Positions 8,495 through 17,160 of a stretch of 64,000 bases of DNA are shown here, in pieces. Below the pieces are notes generated by a model that was given only the letters and a program-made list of their open reading frames with translations, was not told the origin of the DNA and made no database searches. Position 1 is the first letter of the stretch. Every line of letters starts with the position of its first letter. Both the position numbers and the translations under genes were made by a program. This DNA comes from a virus: positions 1 through 64,000 of the IMG/VR virus record IMGVR_UViG_3300047480_000545. One strand, 5' to 3'.

Positions 8495-9035
8495 TATTTG
8501 GGTTACGAGTGATACTCACTTTTTCCACAAAAACATTCTGTCATTTACCGACAGCAATACTGGTTTGAAGATTCGGCCAGAGTTTTCTACAGTTGAAGAA
8601 ATGAATGAATGTATGGTTGACCGCTGGAATAGTGTGGTCAAACCAGGCGATAAAGTCTATCACCTTGGTGATGTCGTCATGGGAAACCTTGACGATTTCA
8701 AAAAGCTATGGCCGAAACTAACTGGAAGTAAACGCCTGATTGTTGGAAACCACGATGATATCAAGTTTCTATCAAGTGGTGGCTTCTTTCAGAAAGTTCA
8801 AATGTGGAGAATGTTTCCAGAGTTTGGTTTGATGTTCAGTCATGTTCCGCTTCATGAAAGTTCTCTGTTTCGTGGTGCGCCAGACAAGAGTTTCGCAGAA
8901 CATCCGCCAAACCAACTTCTCAACGTGCATGGACATATTCACCAAAATCCTTCACCAGAAGGACCATATAAGTGCGTCTGTGTTGAACAAACCAACTACA
9001 CCCCTGTAAACATCGAAGAACTTCGCATCAAATAA
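8487..9035 (+). CDS. calcineurin-like metallophosphoesterase
   Basis: 182 residues with the complete dimetal phosphoesterase motif series: D-T-H near residue 9, G-D near 62 (YHLGDVV), G-N-H-D at about 91-94 and G-H-I-H at about 158-161. Likely cleaves a phosphodiester or phosphomonoester; the substrate (cyclic nucleotide, RNA end, Ap4A) cannot be told. A second enzyme of this superfamily is encoded at 20853. Last gene of the 7.2-9.0 kb operon. Confidence 0.85.
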   Translation: MSDIWVTSDTHFFHKNILSFTDSNTGLKIRPEFSTVEEMNECMVDRWNSVVKPGDKVYHLGDVVMGNLDDFKKLWPKLTGSKRLIVGNHDDIKFLSSGGFFQKVQMWRMFPEFGLMFSHVPLHESSLFRGAPDKSFAEHPPNQLLNVHGHIHQNPSPEGPYKCVCVEQTNYTPVNIEELRIK

Positions 9036-9069
9036 TTGGTGCGAAGTATTTACACATAGGAGAGTTCCA

Positions 9070-11736
9070 ATGAAAAAACTTCTACTTGCCCTTTTTATTT
9101 CATTGTCTGTAATCGTGTCCCCCGTGCTTGCTGGCACAGTATATGACACAATTGCGAGTATCAAAAACAAAACAACACAGACCACACTTGCAACGAAATA
9201 CATGAACCAATATTTGGGGTATATTCAAACATATTCTGCATACTTGGATGCCAACAAACATATGGATGGAAATGCAAGTTATGAATCATTGGAAGCAAAG
9301 GTTGCAATGTATAAAGAAGATGTTGCAAAGTTTGCAATTCTTCTTGGTGTTCCGAACCCACTTCAGCCTACTGTTGTAAACACAACTTCAACTAAATCAC
9401 AAAACACCGCAACAATCGTTTCTGACCCTGTGTTGGTGAATACGGTAGTTACAAATGATATTGTATACACTGATACCACTACCGACACTTATGAGGTCAC
9501 CGTAAAGTATTATCAGACTACTACAACTGTTACTCTTACCGAAACGGTTCTTACCACTACCTATTACAGTGACGGAACAAACAAAACAAATACCACTACA
9601 AATGTCATTTCAACGTCTTCGTCGGTATCAGAAACACAAACTACTGACCGAGTTTTGATTAGTTCTGTTCAAAACACAGAAACCAGCCAGTCGGAGTTTT
9701 TGACTGCCGAAGAATATGCTGCTCGTAATGACGTAAGTCTAGCTGGAACACAAACGTTTATTGATGCAGTAAAAGTGACAAACCCATACTATACCAATAG
9801 CACTATTCTAAGCCCAAGTGGTCTTGGACTTTATGCAAACTGGCTTCCTGCTACTGGCGCTCATGTTGCATGGAGTCGTGGATACACTGGTGCTGGTTCA
9901 ACCATTGCAATCCTAGATACTGGCATTGATTTGGACCATCCAGAATTTGATGGACGTATCGTTGGGACCAAATGCTTTACTGTAATGTGCAAAAGTGGGT
10001 ATGAAACCATTCAAGATAATAACTCAGTTTCGCATGGCACACATGTTGCTGGTATTGCGGGTGCAGCATTAGATGGCGTTGGCATGACTGGTGTTGCGCC
10101 TGACGCTGACCTGTTGATTGGCAAAATTGGTCATGATAGCGGATATATTGAACTTGACCAACTTGGTAATGGTATCGCATGGGCAGTATCAAATGGCGCA
10201 GATGTAGTAAACGTAAGTGCCGAAATGAGTATGGATTCTACATACCGTAATAGTGTAGTGTCTATTGGCGATGGTTTTTACTATAGCACCTACAGCCCAT
10301 ACCAATCTCTTGGTTACAACCAAGTGCTAGATAGCAACAACTTCACTGCTCCTGTTATCAGTGCGATGAGTGGAAATGACACTGTTCTTGTTGTGGCTGC
10401 TGGTAACCAAGGGTTGGCATTTCCAGCGTTTCCTGCTCACTATGCCACTATCACTGATGAAAATGGCAACCTTGCACTTGACGGTCGGGTAATCATTGCT
10501 GGTTCGTTTGACCTTGGAACAAATAATATTGCTTCTTACTCAAACCGTGCTGGAACAATGTGCTATGATTACAATTCCGTAACTAATCAGTGTAACAATA
10601 CCTATCGTGTTAGCGACTATTATTTGATGGCTCCTGGTTCTTGGGTCACTTCAACCGATAATGGTGGGGACTATCGTGCTCTGAGTGGAACATCTATGGC
10701 TGCTCCCGCTATTTCTGGTGGCGTAGCACTAGTTCATCAAATGTGGCCATACATGACAGGCGATAATATTGTAAAACTACTCATGGAAACTGCGGACAAA
10801 TCGTTTGCTGGCTATAATGTAAATATTCACGGTCAAGGCGTCATGGACCTTGATAACGCAACGTCTCCACAGGGTGCAATTGGTATTCCTACGACTGGTC
10901 GGATTGATGGGGCAACCGCTTCGCTTGATGGGCAACTTTCTGTTGCAGGGATGAATATGGCTTCGTTGTCCAGTATGATGGTCGTTGATGACTATGATCG
11001 AAACTTTTATGTTGATGGCAACAAACTGAACGTTGCTACTGATACTCGCATGGTGAACCCAGTTCTGGCAGCATCGTATAACTCAAATGCAGACAATTAC
11101 ATGGGTTATACAAAAGGACTAAATATCAATATCGGCAATGTTGCTGTATCTACAAACACTGATGGAACAAACTATGGTCTATCATATAACGCAGGATTTA
11201 TGACATTCGGGATGATGAAAGAAGATGGTTCATTCCTTGGAAACACGGCGAACAGTCCAATCATGAATGTAACTGGTGCGACTACAACTTATGTAAGTTT
11301 CAATCCAGAAATTCAAACTGGAAACGGCTCACTGTTTGGGAGTATTGGATTTGGTGCGACTGACCTGAATGTTGGAGATAACTCTATGATGAAAAGTGCT
11401 GGAACTATAATCAGCAACACAGCAAGCATTGGTGCAAAATTCAACACGAAAAACGGACACTTTGGAGTTGTGGCGGCACTTCCAGTTTCCATTCAATCTG
11501 GGGAAGTGTCAATGGAATATGCATCTTCCGTAAGTGCTGAAGGTGTGGTATCATCTGCTTCTGCAACTGAATCTCTTGCGAATAATAGTCGTGAAGTAAA
11601 TCTTGGTGTGTTTTACAATGTAGACGTAGCACCAATGACTAACGTTTCTATGTTTGCAGAAGTTCGCGAAAATTACATGGGTATTGCTGGCGAAACCGCG
11701 CCACAGATTGGCTTTACCCTTACACAAAGGTTCTAA
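9070..11736 (+). CDS. exported subtilisin-family serine protease with possible outer-membrane C-terminus
   Basis: 888 residues. A clear signal peptide (MKKLLLALFISLSVIVSPVLA) is followed by a Thr-rich stretch at about 100-230. The S8 catalytic triad lies in AILDTGIDLDHP (Asp, about 282), SHGTHVAGIAGA (His, about 323) and SGTSMAAPA (Ser, about 545). The C-terminal 250 residues are Gly/Asn-rich with alternating hydrophobic strands and end in QIGFTLTQRF, a terminal Phe as in beta-barrel autotransporters. A phage-made surface or periplasmic protease is unusual. It could process envelope or virion proteins; a virion-bound role cannot be excluded. Confidence 0.85.
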   Translation: MKKLLLALFISLSVIVSPVLAGTVYDTIASIKNKTTQTTLATKYMNQYLGYIQTYSAYLDANKHMDGNASYESLEAKVAMYKEDVAKFAILLGVPNPLQPTVVNTTSTKSQNTATIVSDPVLVNTVVTNDIVYTDTTTDTYEVTVKYYQTTTTVTLTETVLTTTYYSDGTNKTNTTTNVISTSSSVSETQTTDRVLISSVQNTETSQSEFLTAEEYAARNDVSLAGTQTFIDAVKVTNPYYTNSTILSPSGLGLYANWLPATGAHVAWSRGYTGAGSTIAILDTGIDLDHPEFDGRIVGTKCFTVMCKSGYETIQDNNSVSHGTHVAGIAGAALDGVGMTGVAPDADLLIGKIGHDSGYIELDQLGNGIAWAVSNGADVVNVSAEMSMDSTYRNSVVSIGDGFYYSTYSPYQSLGYNQVLDSNNFTAPVISAMSGNDTVLVVAAGNQGLAFPAFPAHYATITDENGNLALDGRVIIAGSFDLGTNNIASYSNRAGTMCYDYNSVTNQCNNTYRVSDYYLMAPGSWVTSTDNGGDYRALSGTSMAAPAISGGVALVHQMWPYMTGDNIVKLLMETADKSFAGYNVNIHGQGVMDLDNATSPQGAIGIPTTGRIDGATASLDGQLSVAGMNMASLSSMMVVDDYDRNFYVDGNKLNVATDTRMVNPVLAASYNSNADNYMGYTKGLNINIGNVAVSTNTDGTNYGLSYNAGFMTFGMMKEDGSFLGNTANSPIMNVTGATTTYVSFNPEIQTGNGSLFGSIGFGATDLNVGDNSMMKSAGTIISNTASIGAKFNTKNGHFGVVAALPVSIQSGEVSMEYASSVSAEGVVSSASATESLANNSREVNLGVFYNVDVAPMTNVSMFAEVRENYMGIAGETAPQIGFTLTQRF

Positions 11737-11737
11737 T

Positions 11738-12493
11738 ATGAGAATACAATTACTTACACATCCGCGATCCGGCAGCACATATTATGCCGGGTTGCTTGAA
11801 CGATACATCAGAGAATATCCAGACTTTGAGATACAGTATGAACCATTCAATATTGACTGGATTACCGCGAGAGAGAAGATTTCCCGTGATGAATTTCCAA
11901 AATATGCGGAAGAGCGTGTAGAGGCGTTTACCAAATCAAACCATTGTCTTGTCAAAAATCACATGTTCAACATGTTTCATCTTCACAGTATGGGAAATAA
12001 TCTTTGGGATAGGTATATGTCTCTTGATTGGCACACTGTTGTGCTTGTTCGTAAAAATGTGTTTGACACCGTTATGAGTCTGGCGTTAGCCCGAACAAAA
12101 GATGTTTGGTTCTATGATAAAGACGCCACAGTTGACAAAAAATCCGTTCCTATTGATATATTTCACCGAACACTACTTGACTGTCTAAACAACTATCGAA
12201 AGTTTAGAAGTAATGAACTTGGTATCGTATACAATAAAGTGATTTATTATGAAGATTTGACATCTGACCCAATAGCAGATGTGAAGAAATCTGGCTTCAT
12301 TCCAACTTACATAGAAAGTATGGAAAGCAGGGTTCATCGGGGACCATCAAAAGAATCATCAATTGACAACATTGAACAACTCAGAAGATATTTCAATAGC
12401 TTTATGGTTTCAAACAAGATAAAGTTAGTAAAACCAGATGGGTTTCTTGATGAAGAGTTTGCCAACTACGAGAGATTTATACCAAAATCATGA
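11738..12493 (+). CDS. sulfotransferase-like protein
   Basis: 251 residues. The N-terminal strand-loop-helix LTHPRSGSTYYAGLL matches the PAPS 5'-phosphosulfate loop of sulfotransferases. VVLVRKNVFDTVMSLALA near residues 107-124 matches the 3'-phosphate motif (R-x-x-x-D-x-x-x-S). A related protein is encoded at 60916. Likely transfers sulfate from PAPS to an unknown acceptor, perhaps a surface polysaccharide. Start set at the ATG after AAAGG, one base past the protease stop. Confidence 0.7.
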   Translation: MRIQLLTHPRSGSTYYAGLLERYIREYPDFEIQYEPFNIDWITAREKISRDEFPKYAEERVEAFTKSNHCLVKNHMFNMFHLHSMGNNLWDRYMSLDWHTVVLVRKNVFDTVMSLALARTKDVWFYDKDATVDKKSVPIDIFHRTLLDCLNNYRKFRSNELGIVYNKVIYYEDLTSDPIADVKKSGFIPTYIESMESRVHRGPSKESSIDNIEQLRRYFNSFMVSNKIKLVKPDGFLDEEFANYERFIPKS

Positions 12494-12987
12494 TAAACGC
12501 AATATTTGCAATGGACGACAATTGGGGCATAGGAAAGAACGGCGACTTGCCATGGCCCCGTAACTCTGCCGACTTGAAATGGTTCAAAGATTGCACCAAT
12601 GGTCATTCGGTGGTAATGGGAAGAAAGACATGGGATAGCCTTCCATATAAACCACTATCCAACCGTCTGAACTTTGTAATATCGTCTTCCATGAATCCAA
12701 ATGAATGGAAGAACGCACCCCATGGAGTATATAGTGGCAATCCTTCTAGAATCATCAAGGAAATCATAGAAACTAGATACTCGGAATACATTACATGGGT
12801 CATCGGCGGCGCTTCGCTTATTGAAGACTGCCTTGATATTATAGATGAATTGTGGATAAGTAATATTAGTGGAATATATGATTGTGACGTGTTTTTACCA
12901 AAAGAAAAAATAACAAGCCAATTCTATATTCACAATAACGAAATAATAGATAGCGGACTATCTATCACAAAATGGAGAAAAAAATGA
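12490..12987 (+). CDS. folA: dihydrofolate reductase
   Basis: Reduces dihydrofolate to tetrahydrofolate with NADPH, supporting thymidylate synthesis. 165 residues, normal length. N-terminal WGIGKNGDLPW, cofactor motif VVMGRKTWDSLP (about 40-51) and VIGGASLIE (about 103-111) are diagnostic; the catalytic acid is Asp in NSADLKWF. No thymidylate synthase gene is in the window. Coupled by ATGA to the Fe-S carrier. Confidence 0.93.
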   Translation: MINAIFAMDDNWGIGKNGDLPWPRNSADLKWFKDCTNGHSVVMGRKTWDSLPYKPLSNRLNFVISSSMNPNEWKNAPHGVYSGNPSRIIKEIIETRYSEYITWVIGGASLIEDCLDIIDELWISNISGIYDCDVFLPKEKITSQFYIHNNEIIDSGLSITKWRKK

Positions 12988-13310
12988 GTGTTGTGACACT
13001 AACCGACAAAGCAATCAATCACTTTACTAATATCGCATCTGGAAAACTGGTGAAGTTTGGCATCATCGGTGGTGGATGCGCGGGTTTCCAATACCATTGG
13101 GAAATATTCGATGAAGTCAAGGACCATATGTTTGGCGATGAGGTTCAAGAATACGATAACTTCACTCTGTATGTTGACAGTCACAGCCTAATGTATCTTA
13201 TCGGAACGACTGTTGATTATGTCAGCGATATCACTGGAAGTAAAATTGAACTTTTCAATCCAAATGCACAATCTGGCTGCGGATGTGGAGTTTCGGTGAA
13301 CTTTGCGTAA
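12984..13310 (+). CDS. A-type iron-sulfur carrier (IscA/ErpA-like)
   Basis: 108 residues from the ATGA start. The three conserved cysteines are present: GGGCAGF near residue 36 and SGCGCG at about 99-102, the HesB/IscA signature. Delivers or holds Fe-S clusters. A-type carriers occur in other large phages. An in-frame ATG 12 bases upstream is less likely. Confidence 0.88.
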   Translation: MSVVTLTDKAINHFTNIASGKLVKFGIIGGGCAGFQYHWEIFDEVKDHMFGDEVQEYDNFTLYVDSHSLMYLIGTTVDYVSDITGSKIELFNPNAQSGCGCGVSVNFA

Positions 13311-13503
13311 TGATGAGCGTATAATAGACTGCAAAGAAGTAAGATGCATCAATCCATTTGGTTGGTGCATTTTCACTAAAAGGTGGATGTTTTTGAGAAT
13401 ATGCACTAAAGTTATGATTATGGGCGGAAGGATGGAATACACCTATACTTATAGAAAGTATGCAACAACAGAAAATCTTGCTTTTCACTTACTATCCTCT
13501 TGA
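13303..13503 (+). CDS. possible small protein, TTG start
   Basis: A 66-residue frame opens with TTG inside the end of the Fe-S carrier gene: Cys-rich (CKEVRCINPFGWC) with a hydrophobic middle and MEYTYTYRKYATTENLAF at the end. It stops inside the next promoter. A shorter start at 13432 is possible. No family; may not be translated. Confidence 0.3.
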   Translation: MRNDERIIDCKEVRCINPFGWCIFTKRWMFLRICTKVMIMGGRMEYTYTYRKYATTENLAFHLLSS

Positions 13504-13528
13504 CATTGACACGAATCTATACTATATA
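13500..13528 (+). promoter_or_regulatory. GANTC-type sigma70 promoter
   Basis: TTGACA, 17-bp spacer with GAATC at spacer positions 8-12, TATATA. Precedes the small membrane protein and the SPFH gene. Confidence 0.75.
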
Positions 13529-13578
13529 TAACACATAAGAGTGAGCAATAGTGCAAACTCAATACGAAGGAAAACGAC

Positions 13579-13725
13579 ATGGTAGATGTAGTTGTATACT
13601 ATGTAATCCCAAACGTGCTTATGTTTGGTGGACTGTGGTTTGTTAGCAAAGCTATTGAACGCATGGTATGGCACGTTATTGAAAACCACGAAACGCTTAT
13701 GAACTACGGTTCAGAACAAAACTAA
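13579..13725 (+). CDS. small membrane protein
   Basis: 48 residues with one hydrophobic segment (about 3-24: VVVYYVIPNVLMFGGLWFV) and a charged tail. Good GAAGG ribosome site. It lies 30 bp before the SPFH gene in the same transcript, so a partner or regulator role is possible but unproven. Confidence 0.6.
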   Translation: MVDVVVYYVIPNVLMFGGLWFVSKAIERMVWHVIENHETLMNYGSEQN

Positions 13726-13755
13726 CTCACACACAATCTAACAAAGGATAAAATA

Positions 13756-15153
13756 ATGACTGGACTTATTCTAGGCATCGTCTTTATTATTGCGGCAATC
13801 GCAATCAAAGCTGTGCCTCTGGTGCCTGAACTACGAAAAGTAAAAACAATCGTTTCATCTGCGGTCGCCGTTTTTGGTGTTGCAATTATCGGTCTTGGGG
13901 CCGTAAGTTACAATGACGCTGGATACTGCCAACACACTCGGAGTATTTTTGGAACAGAAACCGCAGTTTGCGAAACAGGTTGGTTTTTTGTCGGTTGGGG
14001 AACTTCTACCGCATGGCCTCACTTCATTACAGTCGCAAACACGATTGATATTGAAGCGGATGGCAGTTCTGTCACGGGTCCATATCGTGTTCGCCTAGCA
14101 GACAACTGGACAGGTGATGTTACTCAGACCACTCGTTTTGCAATCCCACAAGATCAAGAACAATTCTTGACGATGGCACGAACCTTCCGTAGTCCTGAGC
14201 GTCTGATTAGCACTACTCTGAAACCTGCCGTTACTGCATCGCTTGACTCGGTTTCCAACATGTTTACCATGGAAGAATACTACTCTGGTGGTAAGCGGGA
14301 CCAATTCAAGAGCGAGTTCAAAGATACTGTTGAAAAGGGTCGTGCGCAAGTTCGTCAAGTGTCTTTCAACCAAGCGGGTGGCGTAATTCCTAGTCGTGCC
14401 GCTCCATCAAGTAGCGATGTTGCTGCCGACACTTCAGAAGTTGGCGACACAGAAGTTCGTCGTGTTATGATGGAAAAAGTGACAGACGCAAGCGGCAATG
14501 ACATCCGAACCCCACATGACTTTGCGGAAATCGGTGTTGTTGTATCATCTGCAATTCTTGAAAACATTGACCCAGATGATGAATATGAGCGTCAAATTGG
14601 TGAACGTAAGAAAGCTGCGTCTCGTCGTGTAGTTGCTCGTGAACAACGCCTTGAGCAAGAAGAACAGCGTCTGCTGGCTATTCAACAAGGTGAAACTGAC
14701 ATTGCCAAGCGTCAAGCAGAAGCAAAAGTGGAACAGATTGAAAAGACTACAAACGCCGAAACCACGAAAAAACTTGCTCTAATTGAAGCTGAACGTATCC
14801 GCGAGGAAGCCCGAATTGCACAAGAAACCTCGGAAATCAATCTGGAACGTGCAAAGGTTGACGCACAATCTGTAACTGTTGCTGCCGATGCAGAAGCCTA
14901 CGCCAAACAAGCTATCCTTGAAGCTGACGGTGCGCTACAACAGAAACTTGATGCTTGGGTTGAAGCACAACGTGTATGGGCAGACGCCGCATCTAAAATC
15001 AATGTTCCTTCCACTGTGATTGCTGGTGGTGGTAGCGATGGGACTGCGGGAAATGCACTTGGAACCGTAGACCAGTTTATGCAACTGATGATGCTAAACT
15101 CTGCAAAGCAACTGAGTGTTGATCCTACTATCGGAAACCCTGTAAAGCAGTAA
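13756..15153 (+). CDS. SPFH/band-7 membrane scaffold protein
   Basis: 465 residues. Two N-terminal hydrophobic segments (about 3-20 and 33-52), then an SPFH domain (about 60-290, with FHRS-type strands and TLKPAVTASL), then a long charged helix rich in Glu-Ala-Arg repeats (about 275-400), ending in a Gly-rich linker. Prohibitin/stomatin-like proteins oligomerise into membrane cages and often regulate membrane proteases. ClpP-fold proteases are encoded 0.8 kb and 3.5 kb downstream. Single-gene unit between the 13500 promoter and a strong terminator. Confidence 0.82.
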   Translation: MTGLILGIVFIIAAIAIKAVPLVPELRKVKTIVSSAVAVFGVAIIGLGAVSYNDAGYCQHTRSIFGTETAVCETGWFFVGWGTSTAWPHFITVANTIDIEADGSSVTGPYRVRLADNWTGDVTQTTRFAIPQDQEQFLTMARTFRSPERLISTTLKPAVTASLDSVSNMFTMEEYYSGGKRDQFKSEFKDTVEKGRAQVRQVSFNQAGGVIPSRAAPSSSDVAADTSEVGDTEVRRVMMEKVTDASGNDIRTPHDFAEIGVVVSSAILENIDPDDEYERQIGERKKAASRRVVAREQRLEQEEQRLLAIQQGETDIAKRQAEAKVEQIEKTTNAETTKKLALIEAERIREEARIAQETSEINLERAKVDAQSVTVAADAEAYAKQAILEADGALQQKLDAWVEAQRVWADAASKINVPSTVIAGGGSDGTAGNALGTVDQFMQLMMLNSAKQLSVDPTIGNPVKQ

Positions 15154-15167
15154 CCACACAAGAATCA

Positions 15168-15194
15168 AAAAAGGCGACTTCGGTCGCCTTTTTT
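15168..15194 (+). terminator. rho-independent terminator
   Basis: AAGGCGAC-TTCG-GTCGCCTT hairpin with a UUCG tetraloop and a T run, directly after the SPFH gene. The terminator at 45.73 kb is nearly identical. Confidence 0.9.
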
Positions 15195-15195
15195 G

Positions 15196-15224
15196 TTGAC
15201 ATCGTGGCATTTGTAGAGTATATT
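15196..15224 (+). promoter_or_regulatory. sigma70-like promoter
   Basis: TTGACA, 17-bp spacer, TATATT, then GAAGGAG ribosome site of the 15244 gene. No GANTC in the spacer. Confidence 0.65.
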
Positions 15225-15243
15225 ATTCCGAAGGAGAATCTAC

Positions 15244-15405
15244 ATGAGCGATATACCAAAAGATTGCAAAGATTGTGCAGAATATGGTTCGCCCTTCTGC
15301 GAAGACTGCTTGGACGAACAAAACGAAAAACTATCCAAAAAAGACAAGATAAAACTTAGTAAAACACTTCGTGCTATCGCAAACGATAAAGGGAATAAAA
15401 AGTGA
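15244..15405 (+). CDS. small double-CxxC protein
   Basis: 53 residues: KDCKDCAEYGSPFCEDC gives two C-x-x-C pairs spaced for a zinc knuckle, followed by a lysine-rich helix. Possibly a nucleic-acid or protein adaptor. The stop overlaps the GTG start of the next gene. Confidence 0.6.
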   Translation: MSDIPKDCKDCAEYGSPFCEDCLDEQNEKLSKKDKIKLSKTLRAIANDKGNKK

Positions 15406-15626
15406 TCCTACAAGGAATGTCAGAAAGTCAGTGCCGCCTATTAGACAAGATGTGGAGTTTGGAAACAGTAGACGAGTTAGAGCGATGGATTCGCTCACTC
15501 CCAGAAGAAACCGTAAAAGAAGTAATTGTGCTTCGTGAATTGCTAATACTTTCTATGATAGACGAAGAATTGGAAGAAAGAAATGATACTGCAATGGCAC
15601 GTCAGATGATTGAGAAATGTAGATGA
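15402..15626 (+). CDS. hypothetical helical protein, GTG start
   Basis: 74 residues, acidic and helical. GTG 15402 overlaps the upstream stop (GTGA) and has AAGGGA eight bases upstream. The ATG at 15417 has a ribosome site that is too close. No family recognised. Confidence 0.55.
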   Translation: MILQGMSESQCRLLDKMWSLETVDELERWIRSLPEETVKEVIVLRELLILSMIDEELEERNDTAMARQMIEKCR

Positions 15627-15889
15627 TTGAAAATTATGACATTGTATGGGAAGGCGAAATCATTCCGACTGCTGAACAAGTCGCAAAGGTTCGCAATGAA
15701 CTTGACTATTTATGCGAAAGCCTAGAAACCACGGGCGACCTTTGGTTTCATCACGTGTTCATGTCAAAAGACATAGATGGCCCAAGTATTTTTGTATACG
15801 GAAAAGAAGGAGTGGAAGGCACCTTTTTCGCTGAATGTCACATTGAAACAGAATGGACCGAACTAAATACTGATGATGAAGACGACTAA
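15623..15889 (+). CDS. hypothetical acidic protein
   Basis: 88 residues, acidic (ends TELNTDDEDD), with an alpha/beta look (FHHVFMSKDIDGPSIFVYG). It is coupled to the previous gene and lies 17 bp before the ClpP-like gene. No family recognised. Confidence 0.55.
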   Translation: MIENYDIVWEGEIIPTAEQVAKVRNELDYLCESLETTGDLWFHHVFMSKDIDGPSIFVYGKEGVEGTFFAECHIETEWTELNTDDEDD

Positions 15890-15906
15890 TAAGAAAGAAA
15901 CATAAA

Positions 15907-16542
15907 ATGAAAAACAAAGTCATCCCCGTTCCAAAAGAAACACCAGCGCCACAAACCCCTCCACCACCACCGCCAGCGCCACCAAGTCCACCAAAACAGC
16001 TAGGTGAATACTTGCGCGACAATGGTGTGTTGTTTATGGACAAAGAGTTCAATCAAGAAAATTGTATGCCACTAGTAAAAATGATTATGGAATACAACTT
16101 GATGCCAGCCGATAGAGCACCAGAAGTGATTCATCTATATATCAACAGCCCTGGTGGTTACGTTGACAGTTGTATGCATCTGATTGACATTATCAAACAA
16201 AGTCGTATTCCAGTATATACCTATGGAATGGGAAGCATTGCAAGTTGTGGTGTGATGCTCATGATGTCAGGAGAAAAGGGACACCGTTACCTGACACAAA
16301 ACACCGCTGTTATGAGCCATGAATTTAGTGGTGGCACTCGTGGCCAATACCATGATATGGTTGAAAGCCGCAAACACATGGATTGGACAAACGACAAGTT
16401 GCTTGAACACTACATCAAATGCACTGGCAAAACGGAAAAGTATATTCGTAAGCACTTGCTTGCGCCAAAAACAGACCACTGGCTAACACCAGAAGAAGCA
16501 GTCCAACATGGTATTGCTGACGTGGTTGTAGAAACATACTAA
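15907..16542 (+). CDS. ClpP-like serine protease
   Basis: 211 residues. A proline-rich N-terminal arm (TPPPPPPAPPSPP at about 17-29) precedes a ClpP/crotonase-fold domain. It has INSPGGYVDS (oxyanion strand, about 79-88), catalytic Ser in GMGSIASCG (about 106), His in VMSHEFSG (about 131) and Asp in KTDHWLTP near 188. ClpP normally works with an AAA+ unfoldase; none is encoded here, so it may use a host ClpA/X or act as a prohead-type protease. The Pro-rich arm is atypical. No signal peptide, so cytosolic. Confidence 0.85.
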   Translation: MKNKVIPVPKETPAPQTPPPPPPAPPSPPKQLGEYLRDNGVLFMDKEFNQENCMPLVKMIMEYNLMPADRAPEVIHLYINSPGGYVDSCMHLIDIIKQSRIPVYTYGMGSIASCGVMLMMSGEKGHRYLTQNTAVMSHEFSGGTRGQYHDMVESRKHMDWTNDKLLEHYIKCTGKTEKYIRKHLLAPKTDHWLTPEEAVQHGIADVVVETY

Positions 16543-16563
16543 CAGTAAAAATAAATCAAAATA

Positions 16564-16597
16564 AAAGAACAGTGATTACTCACTGTTCTTTTTTTAT
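16564..16597 (+). terminator. rho-independent terminator
   Basis: AAAGAACAGTGA / TCACTGTTCTTT 12-bp stem, TTAC loop, followed by T7, after the ClpP-like gene. It separates this unit from the stator module. Confidence 0.88.
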
Positions 16598-16703
16598 TGT
16601 GGCAGTAATACCACAAAAGTGGATTTTGATTATTCGTTATATACAGACAAAATAGATAAATAAATAAATGAATTAGTTTGTGTGAATGTGTGGAGAAGTA
16701 TTA

Positions 16704-17159
16704 ATGTCTAAAGTTCTAAAATGGTGGCTAGTTTTTTGTTTATCATTAGTTATGGGATACATTGCATACATCTTTGGATGGACTTGGGAAATTTACACCA
16801 AGGATACAACTAAAATAAGCGTCTTGATTATAGCGTTGTATATAATTGCAAGTTTGTTTGTTGGAAAATTGTCTTACGAAAATTCCAAAAACAAAATAGT
16901 AGAAGAAAGAACCGAAATTGCATGGTTCATAAGTGAAACTATGTTGACACTTGGTATGATTGGAACCGTTGCTGGTTTTATTATGATGCTAGGCGGTTCG
17001 TTTGCTGAAATAGATGCTTCTAATCCAGAAACACTAAAATCTGCACTTGTCGCAATGGCGCTTGGTATGAGCACTGCACTATATACTACTCTTGTCGGGT
17101 TGGTATGTAGTCAAGTATTAAAGATACAACTTGTCAATTTAGAGTCAGGCAACCAATGA
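16704..17159 (+). CDS. MotA/TolQ/ExbB-like proton-channel protein
   Basis: 151 residues from the ATG that has GGAG eight bases upstream. Hydrophobic segments at about 6-24, 38-57, 73-95 and 110-133. LGMIGTVAGFIMML and LVAMALGMSTALYTTLVGL reproduce the paired TM3/TM4 signature of the ExbB/TolQ/MotA family, whose pentamers conduct ions around a single-pass partner. The cytoplasmic loop is short. The next gene encodes a suitable partner, so a complete, ion-driven stator is inferred. An AT-rich GATAAATAAATA stretch upstream may serve as a late promoter. Confidence 0.75.
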   Translation: MSKVLKWWLVFCLSLVMGYIAYIFGWTWEIYTKDTTKISVLIIALYIIASLFVGKLSYENSKNKIVEERTEIAWFISETMLTLGMIGTVAGFIMMLGGSFAEIDASNPETLKSALVAMALGMSTALYTTLVGLVCSQVLKIQLVNLESGNQ

Positions 17160-17160
17160 T

